Positions 1 through 8,854 are shown, numbered from the stretch's first letter. The stretch: DNA of 64,000 nucleotides from an uncultured Bacilli bacterium (GCA_934098665.1 CAKOOO010000004.1:39853-103852), one strand, 5' to 3'. The notes: generated by a model from the letters alone, not told the origin. Made by a program: numbers and translations.

Positions 1-1
1 G

Positions 2-496
2 ATTGAAGATGAGTTAAAAAAAATTAATGGTATAAAGGTTGAGGAAGATGATGACGAACAAACACTTATTAATATAGATACTCATATAGATGATAATTAC
101 GTAAGTGATGAAAATATTAAAATTGAAATACATCAAATGATAAATGAAATAGATTCTTATGATAAATTAATAGAAATTAAATCAAAAATAATTGATAGAT
201 TTGGTAAAATAGATGATAAAATAGAAAACTATATGTATGAAGAATGGTTTGAAAAACTAGCACAAAAATTAAATATCACAAGAGTAAGACAAAATGATAG
301 ATTTATAGAATTAGAATTACCAAAACAGCTTTCTAGTGAGGTTAAAGGTGATAAATTATTAATTAACGCACTTAGCATAAATAAAAACTTCAATTTTTCA
401 TATCGTCATGACTGTATTATCATTTCATTACAGTTAAAAGGTTTAGAGGATCATTTTATTAAATATATTGTAAAACTATTAAATACTTTAGTATAA
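2..496 (+). CDS. mfd: Transcription-repair coupling factor Mfd, C-terminal end (partial)
   Basis: The frame is open from the window edge and ends at TAA 494-496, so only the last 164 or so residues are present. They match the C-terminal TRCF regulatory domain of Mfd: a stretch reading INIDTHIDDNYVSDENIKIE, then a helical segment with IDRFGKIDDKIEN, the usual place of the RFG-xxP motif. Mfd is the DNA translocase that removes RNA polymerase stalled at lesions and recruits UvrA. The helicase motifs lie outside the window. The next gene is spoVT, as in Bacillus subtilis (mfd-spoVT), which supports the call. Confidence 0.88.
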   Translation: MEDELKKINGIKVEEDDDEQTLINIDTHIDDNYVSDENIKIEIHQMINEIDSYDKLIEIKSKIIDRFGKIDDKIENYMYEEWFEKLAQKLNITRVRQNDRFIELELPKQLSSEVKGDKLLINALSINKNFNFSYRHDCIIISLQLKGLEDHFIKYIVKLLNTLV

Positions 497-536
497 ACAT
501 AATAAAATAATACACACTATAATTGAGGTGTGTTTT

Positions 537-1025
537 TTGAAAAGTACAGGAATTGTTAGAAAAATTGATGAATTAGGTAGAATAGTAATTCCTAAAGAAA
601 TAAGAAATGTGTTAAATATACAATGTAATGATGATATAGAAATTTATGTTGATAATTATAATATAATATTAAAAAAATATGAAAAGTCGGGTAATTTAAT
701 AAATTATATAAACAAAATAGTAACATTTTTTAATGATTATTCTGATATAAAAATGTATGTAACAAATAAAGAAAAAATAATTTCTCAAGGAGACTTATTA
801 AATGTAAAATTAAATGCTAAATTAAAGGAATTAGTTGAAGAAAGAAAAAAATATGAAAGTGATAATTTAGATTTAATTTTAAACATTAATGGGTATTTTA
901 ATATTTTTCCCATAATAATTGATAGCGATATTATAGGTTTATTAGTATTTGTAAAAGATGATAATTTTACGAAATCAGAACAAAATTTATGCAATATTAT
1001 TTTAAAAATTGTTGAAAACAAATAA
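537..1025 (+). CDS. spoVT: Stage V sporulation transcriptional regulator SpoVT
   Basis: This 162-residue protein starts with an AbrB-type swapped-hairpin DNA-binding domain (residues 1-50: STGIVRKIDELGRIVIPKEI) followed by a GAF-like sensor domain, the SpoVT architecture. SpoVT modulates sigma-G-dependent genes in the forespore. I chose the TTG at 537 because GAGGTG at 525-530 sits six bases ahead of it and because SpoVT proteins begin MKxTGIVR; the upstream GTG at 528 lies inside that Shine-Dalgarno sequence. It follows mfd after about 40 bases, as in B. subtilis. Confidence 0.9.
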   Translation: MKSTGIVRKIDELGRIVIPKEIRNVLNIQCNDDIEIYVDNYNIILKKYEKSGNLINYINKIVTFFNDYSDIKMYVTNKEKIISQGDLLNVKLNAKLKELVEERKKYESDNLDLILNINGYFNIFPIIIDSDIIGLLVFVKDDNFTKSEQNLCNIILKIVENK

Positions 1026-1040
1026 TAAATATGTTAAGAT
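1012..1040 (+). promoter_or_regulatory. Promoter for the T-box/dut-metG-tatD operon
   Basis: TTGAAA at 1012-1017 and TAAGAT at 1035-1040 are 17 bases apart, and TG at 1032-1033 extends the -10 element. Transcription would start near 1047, which is where the T-box stem I begins. The -35 lies inside the end of spoVT. Confidence 0.55.
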
Positions 1041-1046
1041 GAATTT

Positions 1047-1245
1047 GTTAATGTTGAAAAGGGAAGATTTATAGAATAATTTTTTGTAGAGAGTTTTTCA
1101 TAGGTGAAAGAAAAATATTAATTATCTATATTGTGAGCCTTTGAGTTAACGGGTAATTCCCTTATAATTAAAAGTGCATGATAATCATGAATTAAGGTGG
1201 TACCGCGGATATTTATTCGTCCTTTAGTTCATGATTTTTTGTTTT
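1047..1245 (+). promoter_or_regulatory. T-box riboswitch leader upstream of dut-metG-tatD
   Basis: The T-box core AAGGTGGTACCGCGG is at 1194-1208. Stem I shows a kink-turn (GA opposite GA, 1055-1056 and 1142-1144, flanked by AAAGG/CCTTT), AGAGAG at 1088-1093 and a GGTGAAAG apical element at 1103-1110. The terminator pairs 1183-1197 with 1221-1236 and runs into Ts from 1235; the T-box sequence forms the competing antiterminator. Uncharged tRNA binding should permit read-through. From the downstream metG one expects a methionine (AUG) specifier, but the 3' side of the specifier loop (about 1130-1137) reads ATTGTGAG, with no AUG. Confidence 0.9.
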
Positions 1246-1265
1246 AAAAAAAGAAGGAGTAGGAA

Positions 1266-1739
1266 ATGGAAAGAGGATTTGAAAAAATAAGTTATGAAGA
1301 ATTTCAAAAGTTAGAAAATGCAAGTAAAGAGTTATACGATAGTATAGTTTTACCTGAAAGAAAAACAAGTAAAAGTGCTGGATATGATTTTATAGCATTT
1401 TCTGATATTGTTATTAAACCTGGAGAAATAAAAAAAATACCTACAGGCTATAAAGTTAAACTTCAGGATGACGAAGTATTATTAATTGTGGTAAGAAGTT
1501 CAATGGGATTTAAGTATAATATTAGATTATGTAATCAAGTTGGCGTAATTGATGCTGATTATTACAATAATAGTTCTAATGAAGGTCATATGTTTGTAGC
1601 ACTTCAAAATGAAGGTAATAAAGATTTTATTATTAATAAAGGTGATGCCTATGCTCAAGGAATTATAATTAAATATCTAACTTGTGGTGAAGAAAATAAT
1701 CATAAGCGTACTGGTGGCATTGGAAGTACTAATAAATAG
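1266..1739 (+). CDS. dut: dUTP diphosphatase (trimeric dUTPase family)
   Basis: The enzyme hydrolyses dUTP to dUMP and pyrophosphate, keeping uracil out of DNA. All five dUTPase motifs can be read in order: AGYDF (1), RSS (2), GVIDADYY (3, with the catalytic aspartate), GDAYAQGII (4) and the C-terminal P-loop-like TGGIGSTNK (5). The 157-residue length is slightly long for the family because of an N-terminal helix. AAGGAG precedes the ATG. It is the first gene behind the T-box and 8 bases ahead of metG, an unusual place that puts nucleotide sanitation under tRNA-sensing control. Uracil-DNA glycosylase is encoded near the other end of the window. Confidence 0.93.
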   Translation: MERGFEKISYEEFQKLENASKELYDSIVLPERKTSKSAGYDFIAFSDIVIKPGEIKKIPTGYKVKLQDDEVLLIVVRSSMGFKYNIRLCNQVGVIDADYYNNSSNEGHMFVALQNEGNKDFIINKGDAYAQGIIIKYLTCGEENNHKRTGGIGSTNK

Positions 1740-1747
1740 GAGGGACA

Positions 1748-3280
1748 ATGGAAAATAAAAAATTTTATATAACAACTCCAATATATTATCCATCAGATAA
1801 TTTTCATATTGGACATTGCTATACAACTATTATTGCTGATTCTATAGCAAGATTTAAAAGGTTATCTGGTTATGATACATTTTTCTTAACAGGAACTGAT
1901 GAACATGGACAAAAAATTGAAAAAAAGGCAAAGGCAGTAGGAGTTACACCTAAAGAGTATGTTGATAAAATCGTAGAAAATGCAAAAGATTTATGGAAAA
2001 GCCTAGGAATTAGTTATGACAAATTTATTAGAACAACAGATGATTATCACGAAGAAACTGTTCAAAAAATATTTAAAAAATTATATGACCAAGGCGATAT
2101 TTATAAGGGTGAATACACAGGACTTTATTGTACACCTTGTGAATCATTTTGGACAGAAACTCAACTTGATGAAAATGGATTATGTCCCGACTGTCATAGA
2201 CCAGTTCATGAAGTAAAAGAAGAAGCTTACTTTTTTAAACTATCAAAATATCAAAATAAATTAGAAAAATTTTTAAATGATAATCCAGATTTTATTGAAC
2301 CTATTTCAAGAAAAAATGAAATGATAAATAATTTTATTAAACCTGGACTAACTGATTTATGTGTATCTAGAACCTCTTTTACATGGGGGATACCAGTTTC
2401 ATTTGATACTAAACACGTTGTTTATGTATGGATAGATGCATTATCAAATTATATTTCGGCATTAGGTTATTTATCAAAAGATGATAAATTATTTCAAAAG
2501 TATTGGCCTGCAGATCTACATATAGTGGGTAAAGAGATAGTTAGGTTTCATACAATTATTTGGCCAATTATGTTAATGGCACTTGATTTACCACTACCTA
2601 AAAAAGTTTTTGGTCATGGTTGGCTTGTAATAGATGGTGGCAAAATATCAAAAAGTTTAGGTAATTATAAAGACCCAAGAGAATATATAAATCTATATGG
2701 TGTGGATGCCATAAGATATTATGTTCTTCGTGAAGTACCCTTCGGAAGTGATGGTAATTTTTCTGAAGAGGCTTTAATAAATCGAACTAATTCAGATTTA
2801 GCCAATATTTTAGGAAATCTTGTAAATAGAACAATTAGCATGGTAAATAAATATTTTGAAGGTACAATTGAAAATAAATATGTAAAAGAACCTATTGATG
2901 AAGATTTAATTAATTATTCATTATCATTAAAGGATAATGTTACGCAAGAGGTTGATAAATTAGATATATCAAATGCAATAGATTTAATATTTGATTTATT
3001 TAGAAAATGTAATAAATATATAGATGAAGTAACCCCTTGGATACTTGCGAAGGATGAAAGTAAAAAAGAGCGTCTTGAAACAATCTTATATAATTTATTA
3101 GAGTGTATAAGAATTGGAACCGTTTTATTGCAAGCATTTTTACCAACTACATGTGAAAAAATTTTTAAACAAATTAATACGAAAGAAACGACATTTGACA
3201 GTATAAATGAATTTGGAAATTATGAATCACCAAATAAAGTTGGGATGGCTCAAGTATTATTTGCAAGGATAGAAAAGTAA
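1748..3280 (+). CDS. metG: Methionine--tRNA ligase
   Basis: This class I synthetase charges tRNA-Met. The HIGH motif is present as FHIGHCY near residue 20, the KMSKS motif as GGKISKSLGN near residue 300, and a zinc knuckle of two CxxC pairs (CTPC ... CPDC) sits near residues 127-147. At 510 residues it lacks the C-terminal EMAP/Trbp111 tRNA-binding domain of the roughly 650-residue B. subtilis enzyme, a common short form. AGGAGGG precedes ATG. It is the second gene of the T-box operon and its TAA overlaps the ATG of tatD. Confidence 0.96.
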   Translation: MENKKFYITTPIYYPSDNFHIGHCYTTIIADSIARFKRLSGYDTFFLTGTDEHGQKIEKKAKAVGVTPKEYVDKIVENAKDLWKSLGISYDKFIRTTDDYHEETVQKIFKKLYDQGDIYKGEYTGLYCTPCESFWTETQLDENGLCPDCHRPVHEVKEEAYFFKLSKYQNKLEKFLNDNPDFIEPISRKNEMINNFIKPGLTDLCVSRTSFTWGIPVSFDTKHVVYVWIDALSNYISALGYLSKDDKLFQKYWPADLHIVGKEIVRFHTIIWPIMLMALDLPLPKKVFGHGWLVIDGGKISKSLGNYKDPREYINLYGVDAIRYYVLREVPFGSDGNFSEEALINRTNSDLANILGNLVNRTISMVNKYFEGTIENKYVKEPIDEDLINYSLSLKDNVTQEVDKLDISNAIDLIFDLFRKCNKYIDEVTPWILAKDESKKERLETILYNLLECIRIGTVLLQAFLPTTCEKIFKQINTKETTFDSINEFGNYESPNKVGMAQVLFARIEK

Positions 3281-4029
3281 TGTTTATTGATATACATTGT
3301 CATTTATATAAAGAATATTATGATGATATAAATGATGTAATTAATCTTTCTAAAAAAGATGGTATAGCTCTTTTTATAAATGCTGGCTCTGATATAAAAT
3401 CAAATAAAGAAATTTTAAATCAAAATATAAATGGACTTTATAAAGTTATAGGATATCATCCTGAGTTTGCTTCATCAATAACAATAAATGATTTAGAATT
3501 ATTAGAAAATCAGATAATTAATAATCATATTGTTGGTATAGGTGAAATAGGACTTGATTATCATTATGAAGACTATGATAAAGAAAAACAAATAAATTTA
3601 TTTGAGTATCAGCTATACCTTGCACAAAAATATAGCTTACCTGTGGTTATTCATTCAAGGCAGGCGACCTCAGATACTATTAACATATTAAAAAAATATT
3701 TAGTTAAAGGTGTTATTCATTCATTTTCTGGTAGTATAGAAAGTGCTAAAGAATATATTAAAATGGGTTTTTTGTTAGGGGTAAATGGAGTTATTACTTT
3801 TAAAAATTGTAAATTAATCGAAGTATATAAAAGTCTAGGTGTAGATAATATTGTTTTTGAAACAGATAGTCCATATCTTACTCCTGTTCCTTTAAGAGGT
3901 AAACAAAATTATCCCGGTAATATAAAATATGTAGCAAACTTTATTTCAGAAAATTTAAATATTTCTTTAAATAAGCTTTCTGATATTACAAATGAAAATG
4001 TAAAAAAATGTTTTAAAATAAGTATATGA
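3280..4029 (+). CDS. tatD: TatD-family metal-dependent DNase (YabD-like)
   Basis: TatD proteins are TIM-barrel, two-metal nucleases or hydrolases. The metal ligands are visible: DIHCHL at the N-terminus (HxH), GEIGLDYH with the bridging glutamate, VIHSRQA, IHSFSGS and the final ETDSPYLTP. The length of 249 residues is typical. The ATG overlaps the metG stop by one base, so the two are translationally coupled, and metG-tatD is the order found in B. subtilis (metS-yabD). The exact in vivo substrate of this family is uncertain. Confidence 0.92.
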   Translation: MFIDIHCHLYKEYYDDINDVINLSKKDGIALFINAGSDIKSNKEILNQNINGLYKVIGYHPEFASSITINDLELLENQIINNHIVGIGEIGLDYHYEDYDKEKQINLFEYQLYLAQKYSLPVVIHSRQATSDTINILKKYLVKGVIHSFSGSIESAKEYIKMGFLLGVNGVITFKNCKLIEVYKSLGVDNIVFETDSPYLTPVPLRGKQNYPGNIKYVANFISENLNISLNKLSDITNENVKKCFKISI

Positions 4030-4082
4030 TAAAATTCATGTACTTTTTTTTCAACTCATGTTATAATGTTCATGAGGATAAG

Positions 4083-4619
4083 ATGAAAAAAGTATTAAAA
4101 TCACTAAAAATCATATTATTAGTTATGGCAATATTTGTATCATTTACAAATAGTTTTAGGTATGAAGCAAAAGTTCATAATAATAATCCTAATAAAACTG
4201 TTGATGAAATTGCTATGGCTTTAAAAATTAATGAATTTGATTATGACTCACTTTATAGTGCTAAAGATACATATAATGGAGATATAACTGGTTATGTATA
4301 TAATTGTCCACTTTGTAATGGAACACTAGCTTGTTTAAGTAATTATAATATAAAAGATGGAACTAATACTTATGATGATGTTCAGTATGGAAAAGTAAAT
4401 ATTGTTGCTTCGAGTGCTAATTTACCATGTGGATCAATAGTAAGATTTGAGGCACCAAGAATTTCTAATGAAACGATATATGCAATAGTTTTAGATCGAG
4501 GCGTGCCAGGTAATGATTTAGATTTTTTAGCTCCAGATTATGATTATGCCATTAGCAATGTTGGTAGATTTAATACATCATATGATGTTTTAAGAAGTGG
4601 ATGGGCTGATGCAAGCTAA
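4083..4619 (+). CDS. Exported 3D-domain protein (YabE/Rpf-like)
   Basis: The protein has an N-terminal hydrophobic signal or anchor (residues 5-24) and a C-terminal 3D domain, named for three aspartates, readable in VLDRGVPGNDLDFLAPDYD. Such domains occur in lytic transglycosylase-like cell-wall proteins (YabE, MltA-like). I start at ATG 4083 because GAGG lies at 4074-4077; a longer frame from 4026 would put an extra 19 residues in front of the signal. A TATAAT at 4062-4067 may be a -10. It holds the place of yabE between tatD and rsmA. The G5 and DUF348 repeats of YabE are absent. It overlaps rsmA. Confidence 0.78.
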   Translation: MKKVLKSLKIILLVMAIFVSFTNSFRYEAKVHNNNPNKTVDEIAMALKINEFDYDSLYSAKDTYNGDITGYVYNCPLCNGTLACLSNYNIKDGTNTYDDVQYGKVNIVASSANLPCGSIVRFEAPRISNETIYAIVLDRGVPGNDLDFLAPDYDYAISNVGRFNTSYDVLRSGWADAS

Positions 4620-5376
4620 AAAAAAATATGGTCAAAATTTTTTAATAAATCAAAATATAATAAATGAAATCACAAATCTAATTAACCCAAATGAAAATGA
4701 TTTATTAATTGAAATTGGTCCGGGACAAGGGGCGTTAACAAAGTATCTTGCACAAAAAAAATCAAAACTTATATGTATTGAAATTGATAAAGATATGCAT
4801 GCATATTTAGATAAATTTGAAAATGAAAACTGTCATATCATATATGATGATATTTTAAGTACTAATTTAAAAGATATAACTATAAATTTTGATAAAATAT
4901 TTGTAATTGGAAATTTACCTTATTATATAACTAGCCCAATTATTGAATATTTAATAAATAATCTAAAAGCTGAAAAAATGATATTTATGGTGCAAAAAGA
5001 AGTAGCAAATCGCTATTGTGCTGAAATTAATACTAAAGATTATGGCTATTTTACGTTATATCTTCGTTATTTTTATAATGTTAAAAAAGAGATATTTGTT
5101 TCAAAAGATAATTTTAGACCTATACCTAAAGTTGATAGTATGGTTATTTCACTTACTAAAAGAAATGATACTCCGTCTGTTTCAAAAGAACTTTATTTTA
5201 ATTTTTTGAAAGAAGCATTTTCTCATAAAAGAAAAACTTTAAAAAATAATATTAAGTCTTATGATTTTAATAAAGTAAAAGAAGTGTTAAATAAATATAA
5301 TTTAAGTGATAATGTTAGAGCGGAAAATATAAAAGAAAATGTATATGTAGATATAGTAAATAATTTAGACAATTAG
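4609..5376 (+). CDS. rsmA: 16S rRNA (adenine1518/1519-N6)-dimethyltransferase
   Basis: RsmA/KsgA dimethylates two adjacent adenines in helix 45 of 16S rRNA, a late check on small-subunit assembly. The SAM-binding motif EIGPGQGALTKYL and the catalytic NLPYYI motif are clear, followed by the all-helical C-terminal domain; 255 residues is slightly short. ATG 4609 gives the typical start MQAKKKYGQNFL; a GTG at 4597 in the same frame is possible. The gene begins inside the end of the 3D-domain gene. In B. subtilis rnmV lies between these two genes; it is absent here. Confidence 0.94.
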   Translation: MQAKKKYGQNFLINQNIINEITNLINPNENDLLIEIGPGQGALTKYLAQKKSKLICIEIDKDMHAYLDKFENENCHIIYDDILSTNLKDITINFDKIFVIGNLPYYITSPIIEYLINNLKAEKMIFMVQKEVANRYCAEINTKDYGYFTLYLRYFYNVKKEIFVSKDNFRPIPKVDSMVISLTKRNDTPSVSKELYFNFLKEAFSHKRKTLKNNIKSYDFNKVKEVLNKYNLSDNVRAENIKENVYVDIVNNLDN

Positions 5377-5388
5377 TCTAATTTTTTT
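5365..5388 (+). terminator. Intrinsic terminator after rsmA
   Basis: TTAGAC (5365-5370) pairs with GTCTAA (5376-5381) around a five-base loop and is followed by seven Ts. It overlaps the rsmA stop codon and closes the T-box operon. Confidence 0.7.
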
Positions 5389-5389
5389 C

Positions 5390-5418
5390 TTGTTAATAAA
5401 TACTTTTTACGCTATAAT
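5390..5418 (+). promoter_or_regulatory. Promoter of the dehydrogenase-lyase-amidoligase insert
   Basis: TTGTTA at 5390-5395 and a perfect TATAAT at 5413-5418 are separated by 17 bases, directly behind the rsmA terminator and ahead of the gene at 5444. Confidence 0.7.
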
Positions 5419-5443
5419 AGTTTTGATTGAAAGGGATATTAAT

Positions 5444-6169
5444 ATGAGAAAAGTTGCTCTTGTCACGGGTTCAAATACTGGAATAGGTAAAGAAACAATA
5501 ATTTTATTTGCAAAAAATAACTATGATGTTATTATAACTTATTATAAGTCAATAGATGAAGCAAATAAGTTAAAACAAGATATTATAAATAATTATAATG
5601 TAAAATGTGAAACTATTAAATGTGATATTTCAAATGAAGAAGATGTAAAAAATTTATATAATTTTGTTTTAAATAAATTTAAAAAACTTGATGTTTTAGT
5701 AAATAATGCTGCTGTAAGTGATGATATGATATTAGAATTTAAAAAAATAATCGAATTTAAAAAAGTAATTGATGTTAATTTAACAGGTACTTTTATGGTT
5801 ACAAAATATTTATATAAATTGATAAATAAGGGATGTATTATTAATGTTGGTTCGACTAATGGAATAGATACATATTATCCTGAAAGTATTGATTATGATG
5901 CCTCTAAAGCTGGTATAATTTCTCTTACTCATAATTTTGCTACGATGTTTTCCCCAAAAATTCGTGTAAATGCAGTATGTCCTGGATGGGTGGAAACTAG
6001 ACAAAATAAAAATCTTACAGTTAAACAAATAAATATACTTAAAAAAAATATATTATTAAAAAGGTTTGCCCAACCACAGGAAATTGCCAAAGTAATTTAT
6101 TTTATTGCAAATGATGCAACCTACATTAATAATTCAATTATTAGAGTAGATGGAGGTAGTAAATGTTAA
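5444..6169 (+). CDS. Short-chain dehydrogenase/reductase (FabG-like)
   Basis: This is a classical SDR with a Rossmann fold. The cofactor motif TGSNTGIG lies near residue 8, NNAA near residue 86, the catalytic serine in NVGSTNG and the YxxxK pair in YDASKAG; the C-terminus ends in the usual RVDGGSKC. The substrate cannot be told; similarity to FabG (3-oxoacyl-ACP reductase) is generic. ATG 5444 is preceded by AAGGGAT; the frame is open further up to 5390 but that part is promoter. It is the first gene of a three-gene operon and overlaps the next by 7 bases. Confidence 0.88.
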   Translation: MRKVALVTGSNTGIGKETIILFAKNNYDVIITYYKSIDEANKLKQDIINNYNVKCETIKCDISNEEDVKNLYNFVLNKFKKLDVLVNNAAVSDDMILEFKKIIEFKKVIDVNLTGTFMVTKYLYKLINKGCIINVGSTNGIDTYYPESIDYDASKAGIISLTHNFATMFSPKIRVNAVCPGWVETRQNKNLTVKQINILKKNILLKRFAQPQEIAKVIYFIANDATYINNSIIRVDGGSKC

Positions 6170-7410
6170 ATAATAATGTTATAAAAAAGATAGATGAAAA
6201 AATAAAACCTTATTTAGATATGGTAGATAATATTTCTTATCTAAATTCACAAAAAATACTTAATTCTTTTTTGAAAGAAAAAGTTTCTATTAATGATTTT
6301 AATTCTACTACAGGATATGGCTATTCAGATGAAGGCCGTGATAAAATTGAAAGAATATATGCAGATATTTTTCATGCACAAGATGCTCTTGTAAGAAATC
6401 AATTTATATCAGGTTCTCATGCTTTAACGGTGTGTTTATTTGCACTTTTAAGACCTAATGATACATTATTAAGTATTACTGGAAAGCCTTATGATACTTT
6501 AGATGAAGTTATTGGCATAAAGAAAAATTCAAGTTCCTTAAAATCATATAATATAAATTATGAACAAGTGGATTTGGTTAATAATGATTTTGATTATGAA
6601 AAAATTGAAAATTTAATTACTAAAAGATTTTATAAAGTAATTGAAATTCAACGTTCAAAAGGATATTCATTAAGAGAAAGTCTGTCAATAGAAAAATTAG
6701 AAGAAGTAATTAAAATGATAAAATTTAAATCCCCGGAAACAATTGTTATGGTAGATAATTGTTATTGTGAACTTGTTTCTTTAAAAGAACCAACTGATGT
6801 TGGTGCAGATATCTGTGTTGGATCTTTAATTAAAAATCTAGGTGGTGGTATAGCTCAAAATGGTGGCTATATTGTTGGTAAAAAAGATTTAGTTCATCTT
6901 GCATCAGAAAGATTAAATTTACCCGGAGAAGCTAAAGAGGTTGGCCCAAGTTTAAATGCTAATAAAAGTATTTTACAAGGTTTATATATGTCCGTAAATG
7001 CTGTATCTTCATCATTAAAAACAGCTATTTTTACTAGCGCAATATTTGATTATTTAGGATATAATGTTAGTCCAAAATATAATGAAGATAGAGTGGATAT
7101 TGTTCAAAATATTTATTTTAATAACGAAGAAGATATGACAAATTATGCTATAGGAATTCAAAAATATTCACCAATAGATTCCATGTATGCACCAGAAAAA
7201 ACTAATATGCCTGGTTATAGTAATAAAATAATTATGGCAAGTGGTTCATTTACTCAAGGCTCCTCAATTGAGTTATCTTGTGATGGACCAATTAAACCAC
7301 CTTATGTAATTTTTCAGCAAGGTTCACTTACTTATGATTATGGAAAAATTACTGTTATAAACGCGATAAATTATTATTTAGCAAGAAAAAATAATTATGA
7401 AAAAAATTAA
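6163..7410 (+). CDS. PLP-dependent 'methionine gamma-lyase family' protein (YnbB/aluminium-resistance type)
   Basis: The protein belongs to the fold-type I PLP enzymes annotated as methionine gamma-lyase or aluminium resistance protein (YnbB in B. subtilis). Visible are FISGSHAL for phosphate binding, MVDNCYCE with the PLP aspartate, and GSLIKNLGGG carrying the Schiff-base lysine. The length of 415 residues is normal. The real reaction is not established for the family; a C-S lyase or transferase role is an inference. GGAGGTAG precedes its ATG, which lies inside the end of the SDR gene, and its own end overlaps the amidoligase gene by 14 bases. Confidence 0.85.
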   Translation: MLNNNVIKKIDEKIKPYLDMVDNISYLNSQKILNSFLKEKVSINDFNSTTGYGYSDEGRDKIERIYADIFHAQDALVRNQFISGSHALTVCLFALLRPNDTLLSITGKPYDTLDEVIGIKKNSSSLKSYNINYEQVDLVNNDFDYEKIENLITKRFYKVIEIQRSKGYSLRESLSIEKLEEVIKMIKFKSPETIVMVDNCYCELVSLKEPTDVGADICVGSLIKNLGGGIAQNGGYIVGKKDLVHLASERLNLPGEAKEVGPSLNANKSILQGLYMSVNAVSSSLKTAIFTSAIFDYLGYNVSPKYNEDRVDIVQNIYFNNEEDMTNYAIGIQKYSPIDSMYAPEKTNMPGYSNKIIMASGSFTQGSSIELSCDGPIKPPYVIFQQGSLTYDYGKITVINAINYYLARKNNYEKN

Positions 7411-8854
7411 AATGACTGATATTCAAAAAGTAAAAAACATTTTAGAAAATAAATTAAATATTAATGAATTTATTTCTATTTTTAATTCAATAAACAATGA
7501 AAATTATAAGTATGAGATATTGTTCAAAGTATATAAAAATATATCTTTAAACTGTTTAAAGATTTTATTAAATAATATAAATTCGGATAAAATTAAAACA
7601 AAATTTTTATTAAATTATTATAATAATAAAAGCATAACATCTTCATATTATGATGAAAACTTTATAAACATTATTTGTTGTAATATAAAAAGTGATGTAT
7701 ATAAAATAATGCTAATTTCAAAAATAAATTTTAAATTATATGAGATAGTTAAAATACTTTTTAGTTTACATAATAAAAAATTAATAATACCATTTTGTGA
7801 AGATAAAAAATATGAACAAATTAAAAAAGAACTAATTATATTAACTGAAGATTATTCATATATTGAAAATTATTTTAATTCACTAAAAAAACTTGATGAA
7901 AAATTAGCATTTATTAATACTGTTAAAAATCCCAATATAAAATCTGTACTTATAAATAAAATAAAAAATAAATCTTATAGAAATTTTTTAAATATGAGTT
8001 ATGAAGATACTAGTTTTTTAATAAATGATACTTTAGTAGATAAAAATATAACTTTTGGCGTTGAATTTGAATTATTAAATAAAAATAAAAAATATTTTAA
8101 TATGCTTACGGAGATATTTGATAATTTTTTATTTACTTATGATGACTCTATAAAAAATGGTTTTGAAATAGTTTCACCGGTAATGAAATACTGTAAAAAT
8201 GATATGCAAAGATTATTTATTATATGTAATTCATTTAAAAAAAATGGGTTTTATACAAATAAATTATGTGGTGGTCATATTCATATAGGCGCGGATTATT
8301 TAAATAGCGTTGATGATTATAATAACTTATTAATGCTATATTGTAATATTGAAAATATTTTATATGCAATTACAAATAAAAGTAATATGTGTGTTAGAAA
8401 AGGCTATGTTAATTATGCAAAACCTATTTATAATAAAATTGTTACAAATCAAGAAATAATTTTTAGAAGTGAAAATATAAAAGAATATATTCATAATTTA
8501 AAAAATGTATTAGGAACTAGATTTACAAGTATTAATTTTCAAAATATAGGTACTAAAAATAAAAATACTATAGAATTACGCATGCCAAATGGTGAAATAG
8601 AATATAACGATTTACATGCAAATATTGTTTTATTTTCTAAAATTATTGAGGTTTCTCACAAATTAAATTGTGATGATTTTTTTAAAAAAGATTATTTTTA
8701 TTTATTGTTAAATGCTACAGATAACGATCAAAAATTTTATTATTTAATGCATCTTTTATTTGATGATTTTAACGATATGAAAATATATATTGATAGATAT
8801 TATACAAACTTCAAGGATAAAAATGTTTATAATCTAATATTAAAAAAATCATAA
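7397..8854 (+). CDS. Amidoligase-family enzyme with a novel N-terminal region
   Basis: The C-terminal half (about residues 220-420) carries the signatures of the COOH-NH2 ligase (amidoligase, glutamine-synthetase/GCS-like) fold: FGVEFELL, GGHIHIG and TIELRMPNGE, which supply metal and ATP ligands. Such enzymes form amide or isopeptide bonds and are thought to modify peptides or cell-wall stems. The first 210 residues are lysine- and asparagine-rich, probably helical, and match nothing I recognise. The ATG lies in the end of the PLP-enzyme gene with no strong Shine-Dalgarno, which suggests coupled translation. yabG starts 38 bases downstream, so co-expression with sporulation is possible but unproven. 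Confidence 0.75.
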   Translation: MKKIKMTDIQKVKNILENKLNINEFISIFNSINNENYKYEILFKVYKNISLNCLKILLNNINSDKIKTKFLLNYYNNKSITSSYYDENFINIICCNIKSDVYKIMLISKINFKLYEIVKILFSLHNKKLIIPFCEDKKYEQIKKELIILTEDYSYIENYFNSLKKLDEKLAFINTVKNPNIKSVLINKIKNKSYRNFLNMSYEDTSFLINDTLVDKNITFGVEFELLNKNKKYFNMLTEIFDNFLFTYDDSIKNGFEIVSPVMKYCKNDMQRLFIICNSFKKNGFYTNKLCGGHIHIGADYLNSVDDYNNLLMLYCNIENILYAITNKSNMCVRKGYVNYAKPIYNKIVTNQEIIFRSENIKEYIHNLKNVLGTRFTSINFQNIGTKNKNTIELRMPNGEIEYNDLHANIVLFSKIIEVSHKLNCDDFFKKDYFYLLLNATDNDQKFYYLMHLLFDDFNDMKIYIDRYYTNFKDKNVYNLILKKS

